64,000 nucleotides of DNA from positions 124,001 through 188,000 of the forward strand of contig NZ_LZSV01000029.1 of NCBI RefSeq assembly GCF_001665605.1, written 5' to 3'. The DNA is from Mycobacterium sp. 852014-50255_SCH5639931. GTDB taxonomy: Bacteria > Actinomycetota > Actinomycetes > Mycobacteriales > Mycobacteriaceae. Below are positions 50,821-58,488 of the stretch, in pieces (positions within the stretch are counted from its first letter, which is position 1; every line of letters begins with the position of its first letter). Position numbers and translations under genes: made by a program. The notes beneath the pieces were generated by a model that did no database searches, was not told where the DNA came from, and saw only the letters and a program-made list of their open reading frames with translations.

Positions 50821-51120
50821 ATGAACAAGCTGTTGGTGCTGGTTGACCGGCTCAGGTGCGCCCGGCGTCGCGGCGGCGGGGACCGCGCCGTCGGGGTCGG
50901 CACCGTGCGCACCGTCGAACGTCAGGTTTTCATCGAGGTGGTCGCCGTCTCCGGGGAGACCTTCATCGGCAAGCTGGCGCGCTGCGGCGACGATCTCGAC
51001 GTGTCGATGTTGCGGCCCGGCCTTGTCGTTCTGGTGGCGTTCGATCCCGCTGCGCGCGAGGAACTTTCGCTGCCCGACGACGTGCTGGCAGTGCACGCGG
51101 CCTTCGTCGCGTCGCTGTGA
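50821..51120 (+). CDS. Small protein of the CHAT/TPR cluster
   Basis: 99 residues on the plus strand inside an otherwise minus-strand cluster. Basic N-terminus (DRLRCARRRGGG), then a compact beta-rich part (RTVERQVFIEVVAVSGE, SMLRPGLVVLVAF) like a small OB- or SH3-type barrel. ATG 50821. It converges on the CHAT gene with stops 3 bases apart and diverges from the 437-residue gene. Function unknown. Confidence 0.6.
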   Translation: MNKLLVLVDRLRCARRRGGGDRAVGVGTVRTVERQVFIEVVAVSGETFIGKLARCGDDLDVSMLRPGLVVLVAFDPAAREELSLPDDVLAVHAAFVASL

Positions 51121-51123
51121 GCG

Positions 51124-52479
51124 CTACCGTGCGCCGTCCACCGCGAAGGTGACTACCGCACTCCAATACAGCGGGTTCGCCGTGGCCTCGCCATCGCGCC
51201 AGCGCCGCATCTGTTCGCGCTGCCAACGGTTCACCGCGCACCCGGCTTCTCCTTCCGCGCCATGCGCGTGATCCACGGCGGCCACGACGTCGGCCATCGG
51301 ATCGGCGGTGGCCGTGGTGAACTGGCGGTACGCCGCGGTGGTGGGCAGCGACCACAGGGTGGCGGTCACCAATTGCGCGCCGCCCAGGATCATCGCCGCC
51401 ACCAGCCCGGTGGCCTCGTCGAATTGGTAGTCCCCGCCCGATCCGCACGCGAGCAGGGCCACCCGCGGCGGCATCGGCAGTTGCAGGGCCATCAGGTCCG
51501 ACGCGGTCAGCGGGCGGTGATCACCGATGGCGTCGGCGTCGCCGGGGACGTCGGCGGTATCGGCCAGGTGCAGCGCGGCCCGATCGGCTTGGCCGTCCGC
51601 CGAACTCGCATGGCCCACATAGAGCAGCCTGCTCGGCGTCTGAGCCAGCAGCTTGGCCAGCCACGTGCGATCGGCGTCTTGGCGGCGGAACAGTTCGACC
51701 GCGGCTGCCGGGGATTCAATGGCCGGCAGCACCGGCCGGTGTTCCAGCACGCCGGTGAAGTGCCGCGCCAACGGTGTGTCCGGCGCGGGCCTGCCCAGTA
51801 CCGACCCCAGCGCGGAGTCCGGGCGCTGCCCCGGCACCCTGGGGTCGAGGACCAGCAGCGGCGGACCGTCCTTCCTGGCGTCCCATCCGGCCGGCGCGCG
51901 CGGTGAGTGCACGATGTTCGGCGGGACCGCCATCAGGACGTCGACCAGTTCCATCAGCCGGTAGCCGTCGGTGTGTTTCGCGATATCGGCGAGCTGCCAG
52001 GGGATGCGGGCCGCGGCCCGGCCGCTGGCGGTGATGGCCTCCTGGCGGGCGCGCACCAATTCTTCCTTGCTGGGGCCCGATTTCGGCACCGCCAGCAGCC
52101 CCCATGGGACCCGGGCAAGCCGGGCGCTGGGCGAGACGAACAGGGCGGCGCGCGGCGTGGCCATGCACTCGGCGAGCAGCTGCCAGCCGGCGGAGCCGAT
52201 CAGCAGCACCCCGAGGATGTAGGCGAGCGTCAGCTCGCTCTCCGCCGTCGCGAACGGCCCGGTGGTCAGCGCGCGCTCGATGGCGTCCGTCGGGCTCTCG
52301 GAGCCGTGTGGCTCGGGCAGGGCGTTCGCCAGTTCTTCCAGCGCGGCCAGCAACAGTGGCTCTTCGATGACCCAGTTGACGGTGCGTGACGGCTGGCCGA
52401 CGACCCGCAGGCTGGCGTAGGTGGCGATCCCGACGTCGGCGTACCGCAGGATCAGGGTGGCCCGGTCGGTGTCGCTCAC
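51124..52479 (-). CDS. CHAT-domain (caspase-like) protein
   Basis: 451 residues. The C-terminal half is a CHAT protease domain: ARLARVPWGLLAVP near residue 120 begins the core, His-290 lies in LLYVGHASS and Cys-345 in VALLACGSGG, giving the His-Cys dyad at the usual spacing. VTATLWSLPT follows, as in other CHAT proteins. The N-terminal 100 residues are helical. It overlaps the upstream TPR gene by four bases (ATGA-type coupling), so the TPR protein probably senses or recruits and CHAT cleaves. CHAT proteases in bacteria often serve in conflict or cell-death systems; the target here is unknown. Confidence 0.86.
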   Translation of the reverse strand: MSDTDRATLILRYADVGIATYASLRVVGQPSRTVNWVIEEPLLLAALEELANALPEPHGSESPTDAIERALTTGPFATAESELTLAYILGVLLIGSAGWQLLAECMATPRAALFVSPSARLARVPWGLLAVPKSGPSKEELVRARQEAITASGRAAARIPWQLADIAKHTDGYRLMELVDVLMAVPPNIVHSPRAPAGWDARKDGPPLLVLDPRVPGQRPDSALGSVLGRPAPDTPLARHFTGVLEHRPVLPAIESPAAAVELFRRQDADRTWLAKLLAQTPSRLLYVGHASSADGQADRAALHLADTADVPGDADAIGDHRPLTASDLMALQLPMPPRVALLACGSGGDYQFDEATGLVAAMILGGAQLVTATLWSLPTTAAYRQFTTATADPMADVVAAVDHAHGAEGEAGCAVNRWQREQMRRWRDGEATANPLYWSAVVTFAVDGAR

Positions 52480-54098
52480 GGCCAGGTCGACCAGGCGGGC
52501 TCGGTCGCGGTGACGTCACGGCCGTAGCGCTGGAATGCCAGCGCCCGATAGTGGCTCAGGATCGGCTCGGTGTCCGGCTGCATCCGCAACGGCGGCAACG
52601 GTCCGAGCCGGGTCAGCGATGCCCCGCCGGTGGCCGTGGACGCCCATTCGCCGGTTTGTGGCCGCTGCAAGCCGGTGCCGAAAGTCCCTCGGGCGCTGTG
52701 GTATTCGACCAGGTGACTGATCAGTTCGGTGTTCTCCCATTCCCAGGCGACGGCGAAGGCGCCGGCCAGGACGGGGGCCGAAATGCTGGCGGCCCAGCGT
52801 GATCTCGCGTCCGCATCGGCGATGGAGTACCGCACCGAGTCGACCGCCAGGGCGGCGGGGACCTTGAGCTCCGCGGCCTGCTGCAGCTTGGTCATGCCGC
52901 GCCAGTATTCATCGGTGCCGATCTCGCCGTGGAGGATGCCGAGTCCCTCCGCCTGTCGGGCCTCGGTCTCCTGCAGCGTCTCGTCGGGATCGCCCGAGCT
53001 GTCGAAGCCGAGGTCCGCCAACGCGTCCGCGCGCCACACCGTGCCGAGATGATTGTCGAGTAGCGCGTACTGTAGCCAGCTGCTGCGCGGCGACGAGTCG
53101 AGCAATTCGCGGGCCTCGGCGATCAGCTCGACCGCTTCGGCGAAACGGCTCCAGAAGATCGCTATCCAGCTGCGCTGCAACAAGATACGGTGCAGATGAA
53201 GCGGCCTTCCCAATTCGCGCCAGTGCCGCTCTGCGTGCTCCCAGCATTCGTCGGCGGCTTCCAGGGCACCGGCCCCCAGCCGGGTGAGCCCCATATACAG
53301 CCAGCAGCGGGCAACGTCGTGGGCCCGGGCGTGGCGGGCGATGACGGGATAGGCCTCCGACACCAGTTGCTCGGTGCCCGCGTGGTCGTTGGCCGCCCAG
53401 CACGCCGCCGCCCGCTCCAATCGTGCTTGCGCCGTGGCCAGTTCCCAGCCGTTGGCCTGTGCCCGGGCTTCCGCGCGTCGCAGCCAGGGGTCTGCTTCCG
53501 GCAGTCGGCCCGTTTGGACGCAGAACCTGCCGTACCCGATGCCTGCGACGACCCGGAGGTGGTCGGCGACATCGCCGGTCCCACCGTAGTCTGCCATGGC
53601 ACCAATAACGTTCTCCCACAACGGGACCGACCGGGCATGCAGGTCGTCGTCGCACAATGCGGTTGCGCACCACACCAGCGCATGGATGCGCAGGCGGGTG
53701 TGTTCGTCGGCCAGGGCGGGAACGTCCGCGTCGTCATTTAGCACCGCCAGCGCCGCCGCCGCGCCCTCATGATCGCCGATCGCCGCGGCCAGGCCGGTTT
53801 GCAGAAACTGGGCCCGGCGCGAGTACCGGCGGATCATGTGTGTGGTCCCGGCATCGGCGGGCATGCTCGCGTAGATCGCCACGCAGTCTTCAATGCGTCG
53901 GATGCATTCGCGCACGCCGTCATTCGCGCCGCGCTCAAGGTAGATTTCGCCGAGCTGCGCGAGGACTTCCAGCATCAGATCGTCCCGGTCTTCCCGCTGG
54001 ATGCGCGGTATCAAGGACAGCAGCAGATCGCGCGCCCCCGCTTCGTCGGCCGCGTACGCCAGGCGGCGCGCGTTGTCCAACTCGTCGGGGATCGACAC
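52476..54098 (-). CDS. TPR-repeat protein paired with CHAT protease
   Basis: 540 residues of helical repeats with TPR-like character, for example LEVLAQLGEIYLERG near residue 45, CWLYMGLTRLGAGALEAADE near 270 and a series of paired helices in between. No transmembrane or catalytic motif. It is the first gene of the minus-strand cluster and is coupled to the CHAT gene. TPR/CHAT pairs or fusions are known in caspase-like bacterial systems, where the repeats regulate the protease; that role is inferred here. Confidence 0.8.
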   Translation of the reverse strand: MSIPDELDNARRLAYAADEAGARDLLLSLIPRIQREDRDDLMLEVLAQLGEIYLERGANDGVRECIRRIEDCVAIYASMPADAGTTHMIRRYSRRAQFLQTGLAAAIGDHEGAAAALAVLNDDADVPALADEHTRLRIHALVWCATALCDDDLHARSVPLWENVIGAMADYGGTGDVADHLRVVAGIGYGRFCVQTGRLPEADPWLRRAEARAQANGWELATAQARLERAAACWAANDHAGTEQLVSEAYPVIARHARAHDVARCWLYMGLTRLGAGALEAADECWEHAERHWRELGRPLHLHRILLQRSWIAIFWSRFAEAVELIAEARELLDSSPRSSWLQYALLDNHLGTVWRADALADLGFDSSGDPDETLQETEARQAEGLGILHGEIGTDEYWRGMTKLQQAAELKVPAALAVDSVRYSIADADARSRWAASISAPVLAGAFAVAWEWENTELISHLVEYHSARGTFGTGLQRPQTGEWASTATGGASLTRLGPLPPLRMQPDTEPILSHYRALAFQRYGRDVTATEPAWSTWP

Positions 54099-54193
54099 GG
54101 CTGCATCATAAGTCCGCCGGCGCTGCCCGGGCTGGGAAAGCGGCGAGCGGCGGACGCTGATCCAGCCACGTCCGCCGCCCGGTCCGCAACCGA

Positions 54194-54673
54194 TCAGCCG
54201 CAGGTCACCTTGATGCTGAAGTCCTTGCTGATCATGCCGGCCATCGGGTTCTTCAGGTCGGCGCCCTGCGCCTGGCCCGTGATGGTGTAGGTCTTGCCGT
54301 CCACCGCCACGTCGGCAGAGCCGACCTTCGCGCCCATGTTGTTGCTGACCGACAGGGCGTTGCCGTCGACGACCATTGCCAGCGACTCGACCTTAGGGGT
54401 GGCCTCGTCGGTCATGACGACGGCCAGCGCCTGCCGTCCGCCGCTGGAGCCACTGCCGATGTCGATCTTGCCGCCGGTCCGGACGCAGGTCACCGAGGCC
54501 GGGTCCAGGCCCGCCAGGTCGGTGCCGCCAACCTTGACCTGCGCCCCGCCGCCGTTGGCGACGCTGGGTGCCGTGCTCGATGCCGGGCCGGCCGTGTGGC
54601 CGCCGCTGGAGCACCCCACCAGCACCGATGCGGCGCCCAGTGTCCCAATCGCAGCCGCGAGAAGACGTTTCAC
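54194..54673 (-). CDS. LpqH (19-kDa antigen) family lipoprotein
   Basis: A 159-residue lipoprotein. Signal peptide ending in lipobox SVLVGC with Cys-21, then a Ser/Thr/Pro-rich linker typical of O-glycosylated mycobacterial lipoproteins, and the LpqH-type domain: VTCVRTGGKIDIGSG and a closing IKVTCG whose two Cys likely form a disulfide. Members are surface antigens with TLR2 activity; molecular role uncertain. ATG 54673. Paralogues are common in mycobacteria, so no symbol is given. Confidence 0.87.
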   Translation of the reverse strand: MKRLLAAAIGTLGAASVLVGCSSGGHTAGPASSTAPSVANGGGAQVKVGGTDLAGLDPASVTCVRTGGKIDIGSGSSGGRQALAVVMTDEATPKVESLAMVVDGNALSVSNNMGAKVGSADVAVDGKTYTITGQAQGADLKNPMAGMISKDFSIKVTCG

Positions 54674-54816
54674 TTGCGGTTCCCTTCTTTCATGCGCCGC
54701 CCCGATGGCGTCGCCATGGCGTAAGTAGAGACCGGCCGACTCGCTACCGATCCCAAATTTCGCGGTGTCGAGCCGGTAGGCTGCGTCGGGGTGGGCGCAG
54801 GCGAAGGGAGCACGCG

Positions 54817-55197
54817 ATGCTGAGCGTGAAGTGGCTGGAAAAGCCTGAGGCCCATGACTTTCCGGCGGCGGCGGACTACCTCACCATGCTGGCGGACTCG
54901 GCGACGGTCAAGAAGGCGATCAAGAAACTGAAGGCCGGCACCGTCACGCACCGCAAGGCCAAAGACATTCTGCGGGCGGCGCGGCTGGGCCTGTTGCCGG
55001 TCGACAATCCCCACGTCGCCGCCGACCTGACCAAGATCGAGAAGGGCCAACCGCTGTCGCCCATCCTGCTGGTGCGCGGTGACTTCCCGACCGGTGCCCC
55101 GTTACAGATCGCCGACGGCTACCACCGCGTGTGCGCGAGTTATCACACCGACGAGAACACCGACATTCCGGTCGTCATCGCGGCCGTGAGCCGCTGA
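54817..55197 (+). CDS. Conserved hypothetical protein
   Basis: A 126-residue soluble protein that I recognise as a widespread small actinobacterial hypothetical. HRKAKDILRAARLGLLP in the middle and LQIADGYHRVCASYH near the C-terminus give a ParB/sulfiredoxin-like feel (DGxHR), which suggests nucleotide binding but proves nothing. ATG 54817 follows GAAGGGAG. The crotonase gene starts 14 bases after its stop. Confidence 0.75.
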   Translation: MLSVKWLEKPEAHDFPAAADYLTMLADSATVKKAIKKLKAGTVTHRKAKDILRAARLGLLPVDNPHVAADLTKIEKGQPLSPILLVRGDFPTGAPLQIADGYHRVCASYHTDENTDIPVVIAAVSR

Positions 55198-55211
55198 TCG
55201 AGGATGTGACC

Positions 55212-55955
55212 ATGATCGACATCAAGACGGTGGGAACCGTGCAGGTGCTGACCCTGTCGTCGGGTCCGGTCAACGCCCAGGACGTCGAGCTGCTCGACGA
55301 GCTGACCCTGGCGGTGCGCGATCTGGAGCGCTCGGAGGCTGGTGCGCTGGTCGTCACCGGCGGCGGCCGGGTGTTCAGCGCCGGGGTCGACCTCAACCGC
55401 GTGGTGGAGGGCGGCGCCGACTACACCGATCGGCTGGTCCCCGCTTTGTCCGCGGCGTTCGAGACGATGTTCGCCTACCCGGGCCCGACGGTCGCCGCCA
55501 TCAACGGCGCCGCGATCGCGGGCGGATGCGTGCTCGCGTGCGCCTGCGACCGCCGCCTCATCGGCCCCGAGGCGCAGATCGGGGCGACGGAGGTGCGTGT
55601 CGGCGTGCCCTTTCCGGTCGCCGCGCTGGAGGTCATGCGCTATGCCTGCGGCGATCGCGCCGAGGAGGTGCTGTTGGGTGGGCGCACCTATCGCGGTGCC
55701 GAGGCCGTTGCCCGCGGGCTGGCCCATCGCGTGGTCGAAGACGATCTCCTCGATGCGGCCGTGGCGGACGCGTCGGATCTCGGCGGCATCCCGGCCGACG
55801 CCTATCGGCAGACCAAGACGCAGCTGCGGGCCCCGACGATGGCGCGGATCCGCGACGGCCGGGGTGTCGACGACGAGGTCCGCCAGATGTGGGGAGCGGA
55901 CGGGACCCTGCAACGGATCGCCGCATACGTAGAGCGCCTGCGGCGGCGCGACTGA
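55212..55955 (+). CDS. Enoyl-CoA hydratase/isomerase family protein
   Basis: A 247-residue crotonase-fold protein. Oxyanion segments are GGRVFSAGVDLNR near residue 54 and AINGAAIAGGCVLACACD near residue 96. The two catalytic Glu positions of true hydratases are not clearly present: the second region reads IGATEVRVGVPFP, keeping one acidic residue, so it may be an isomerase or other crotonase. ATG 55212. The stop abuts the convergent lucA stop. Confidence 0.85.
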   Translation: MIDIKTVGTVQVLTLSSGPVNAQDVELLDELTLAVRDLERSEAGALVVTGGGRVFSAGVDLNRVVEGGADYTDRLVPALSAAFETMFAYPGPTVAAINGAAIAGGCVLACACDRRLIGPEAQIGATEVRVGVPFPVAALEVMRYACGDRAEEVLLGGRTYRGAEAVARGLAHRVVEDDLLDAAVADASDLGGIPADAYRQTKTQLRAPTMARIRDGRGVDDEVRQMWGADGTLQRIAAYVERLRRRD

Positions 55956-56738
55956 CTATTCCTCGTCGAGGTCTTCTTCGACCGCGACGCCGCCCCTGGT
56001 GCGCCGGCGCCGCATCCGGTGCGACCCCTTGCCCGTCGGGCGGCGGTTGCGCAGCTTGGGCTCGGTCGCTTCGGTCTCCTCGACCCCCTGGGCGGGCTCT
56101 TCCGCCGCCTCGGGAGCCGTGGCTACCTCGGCCGGCTCTTCGGAAGACTCGGCCTTGACGGCCTCGGTTTCCTCCGACTCGTCGGCCACGGCCTCTTCGT
56201 CCTCGGCCTCGTCGGCCTCCGCCTCGTCGGCGGGTTCGCCGTCTTCCTCGCCGGCCTTGCGGCGCAACCGACGCTTCTTGGGTTTCTTCGCCTTGATCGG
56301 TTTCGGCGGTGGCGGCGCCAACTCGGCGACGAACGACAGGTAGAACGCGAAGAACCCGAGCAATCCGATCGCGGCCGCCGCGCCATAGATCGCGAACAGA
56401 TACCGTCCGGCGGCGTCCAGGCTCAGCCAGATCTCGCTGATCGCGGTGCCGATGATGAGCACGCCGGCCAGCACATGGGCCACGATCGAGGCGACCCTGA
56501 GGGTCAGGGCCAGCTGCGGCGTCCCCAGCTCCGGCTTGCGCACCCGCAACAGGTTGAACACCACGGGCAGCGCGGCCAGGGCGAACAGCGCCCCCGTCGC
56601 GATCCGAAGCGCCGTCCCCAACGAATGCGTGGTGTCACCCATCAGCTCCGGCCAACGGGGCAACACGAAAAAGAAGTAGAGGACGCCGGCAGCGATCGAG
56701 AACGACGCGTGCCACGGAATGGCGACCTTGCGCCCCAT
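55956..56738 (-). CDS. lucA: LucA-like membrane protein (Rv3723 homologue)
   Basis: 260 residues. Four membrane helices in the first 140 residues (SIAAGVLYFFFVLP, then GALFALAALPVVFNLL, VASIVAHVLAGVLIIG and YGAAAAIGLLGFFAFYL), then a cytosolic tail with a Lys/Arg block (KAKKPKKRRLRRK) and a long Glu/Ala-rich low-complexity region. In M. tuberculosis LucA stabilises the Mce1 and Mce4 importers for fatty acids and cholesterol. ATG 56738 has GAGGAGG upstream. It sits beside tRNA-Ser and ffs as in M. tuberculosis. Confidence 0.88.
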   Translation of the reverse strand: MGRKVAIPWHASFSIAAGVLYFFFVLPRWPELMGDTTHSLGTALRIATGALFALAALPVVFNLLRVRKPELGTPQLALTLRVASIVAHVLAGVLIIGTAISEIWLSLDAAGRYLFAIYGAAAAIGLLGFFAFYLSFVAELAPPPPKPIKAKKPKKRRLRRKAGEEDGEPADEAEADEAEDEEAVADESEETEAVKAESSEEPAEVATAPEAAEEPAQGVEETEATEPKLRNRRPTGKGSHRMRRRRTRGGVAVEEDLDEE

Positions 56739-56829
56739 AAGCCTCCTCATGCTGACTGGCTCAGGCCAGCCTAAAGGCGGCCGACCCGATTCCAGACCAA
56801 TTCGTGCTGCCCGCATGGCGGACCTATTG

Positions 56830-56915
56830 CGGAGGATGCGGGATTTGAACCCGCGAGGGCTGTTAACCCAACCCGCGTTCCAGGCGAGCGCCATAGGCCA
56901 CTAGGCGAATCCTCC
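56830..56915 (-). tRNA. tRNA-Ser (GGA)
   Basis: Acceptor stem GGAGGAT (56915-56909) pairs with ATCCTCC (56837-56831), discriminator G at 56830; CCA is not encoded (CAA follows). T-arm GCGGGTTCAAATCCCGC and an extended variable arm are visible. The anticodon loop CTGGAAC gives GGA, reading UCC/UCU. Confidence 0.95.
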
Positions 56916-56992
56916 GTGGCCATGGTAACCGAGGCCGCCGTGGCCCTGGAGGCGCACGTCGACTAGTTCGCGTCAGGTATTAGACTCGCCGT

Positions 56993-57078
56993 GGACCCCG
57001 CGCGGCGTCTATCCTGTGAACTCCCCCAGGGCCGGAAGGCAGCAAGGGTCAATGGGCTCTGTCGGGTGCGCGGGGTCC
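56993..57078 (+). ncRNA. ffs: Signal recognition particle 4.5S RNA
   Basis: The SRP RNA domain IV hallmark CAGGGCCGGAAGGCAGCAAG (GGAA-type tetraloop and AGCA internal loop) lies at 57026-57045. Terminal strands GGACCCCGCGC (56993-57003) and GCGCGGGGTCC (57068-57078) pair perfectly. It binds Ffh to target membrane proteins. A protein reading frame can be followed through it into the aminotransferase gene but is not coding. Confidence 0.95.
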
Positions 57079-57137
57079 CCTACGCAGGGGACCGTTTTGG
57101 CCCCACCGATCTTCCAGCGTTCAAGGCGAAAGGGCCC

Positions 57138-58433
57138 ATGGTGTCTTTCGATTCCCTCAGCCCTGAAGAGTTAGCGGCTCTGCACGCGCGCAACCAGCAG
57201 GACTACGCGGATCTGCAGGCCAAGAAGTTGGCCCTCGACCTGACCCGCGGCAAACCGGCGCCCGAGCAGCTCGATCTGTCGAACCGGTTGCTGAGTCTGC
57301 CCGGTGACGACTATCGCGACAGCGAGGGCACCGACACCCGCAACTACGGTGGCCTGCACGGCCTGCCCGAGCTGCGGGCCATCTTCGGAGAGCTGCTCGG
57401 CATCGGAGTGTCCCACCTGATCGCGGGCAACAACTCCAGTCTGGAGCTGATGCACGACCTGGTCGCCTTCTCGATGTTGTACGGCGGCGTCGACTCGCAG
57501 CGCCCCTGGAAGGACGAGGCGAGCGTCAAATTCCTGTGCCCCGTTCCCGGCTATGACCGGCACTTCGCCATCACGGAGACGATGGGTATCGAGATGATTC
57601 CCGTCCCGATGATGGCCGACGGTCCCGACGTCGACCTGATCGAGGAGCTGGTCGCCGTCGACCCCGCCATCAAGGGCATGTGGACGGTGCCGGTATTCGG
57701 CAACCCCACCGGAATCACCTACTCCTGGGAAACGGTCCGCCGGCTGGTCCAGATGCGGACGGCGGCGCCGGACTTCCGGCTGTTCTGGGACAACGCGTAC
57801 GCCGTGCACACGTTGACGCATGACTTCCCGCACCAGATCGACGTGCTGGGGCTGTCCGCCGCTGCCGGCAACCCGAACCGGCCCTACGTCTTAGCGTCCA
57901 CCTCGAAGATCACCTTCGCCGGTGCCGGCGTGAGCTTCCTGGGCGGATCGCTGGGCAACATCGCGTGGTACCTGCAGTACGCGGGGAAGAAGTCGATCGG
58001 CCCGGACAAGGTCAACCAGCTGCGGCACCTGCGCTTGTTCCGCGATGCCGACGGGGTACGCCTGCACATGCTGCGTCACCAGCAGATCCTGGCGCCGAAA
58101 TTCGCGTTGGCGCTGGACATTTTGGACAAGCGGCTGAGCGACTCCAAGATCGCCTCGTGGACCGAACCCCAGGGGGGTTACTTCATCAGCCTCGACGTGT
58201 TGCCCGGTACGGCGCGCCGGACCGTGGCGCTGGCCAAGGACGCGGGCATCGCCGTGACCGAGGCGGGCGCGTCGTTCCCTTACCGAAAAGATCCGGACGA
58301 CAAGAACATCCGGATCGCGCCCACGTTCCCGTCGCTGCCGGACCTGCGCGACGCGGTCGACGGGCTGGCCACGTGCGCGCTGCTGGCGGCCACGGAGTCG
58401 TTGCTCGTCTCCGCCGCGTCCAGTGTGAGCTGA
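57138..58433 (+). CDS. Aspartate aminotransferase AspT (Rv3722c homologue)
   Basis: A 431-residue fold-type I PLP enzyme. Substrate and cofactor segments are RGKPAPEQLDLS, GNNSSLELMHD near residue 96, FGNPTG near 190, FWDNAYAVHTL near 217 and the PLP Lys in STSKITFAGAG near 255. Rv3722c has been shown to be the main aspartate aminotransferase of M. tuberculosis, linking glutamate to aspartate. ATG 57138 (AAAGGG upstream) is taken because the longer frame runs back through ffs. Confidence 0.9.
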   Translation: MVSFDSLSPEELAALHARNQQDYADLQAKKLALDLTRGKPAPEQLDLSNRLLSLPGDDYRDSEGTDTRNYGGLHGLPELRAIFGELLGIGVSHLIAGNNSSLELMHDLVAFSMLYGGVDSQRPWKDEASVKFLCPVPGYDRHFAITETMGIEMIPVPMMADGPDVDLIEELVAVDPAIKGMWTVPVFGNPTGITYSWETVRRLVQMRTAAPDFRLFWDNAYAVHTLTHDFPHQIDVLGLSAAAGNPNRPYVLASTSKITFAGAGVSFLGGSLGNIAWYLQYAGKKSIGPDKVNQLRHLRLFRDADGVRLHMLRHQQILAPKFALALDILDKRLSDSKIASWTEPQGGYFISLDVLPGTARRTVALAKDAGIAVTEAGASFPYRKDPDDKNIRIAPTFPSLPDLRDAVDGLATCALLAATESLLVSAASSVS

Positions 58434-58488
58434 CGGCGACGACACGCCCGCCGGGCTCCAGTCAGCTCGCGCCGGTAGCCTGCTGACC

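Noticed and set aside
56991..57137. N-terminal extension of the aminotransferase reading frame through ffs
   Set aside because: The region is the SRP RNA with perfect terminal pairing and domain IV signature; the protein family starts at 57138.
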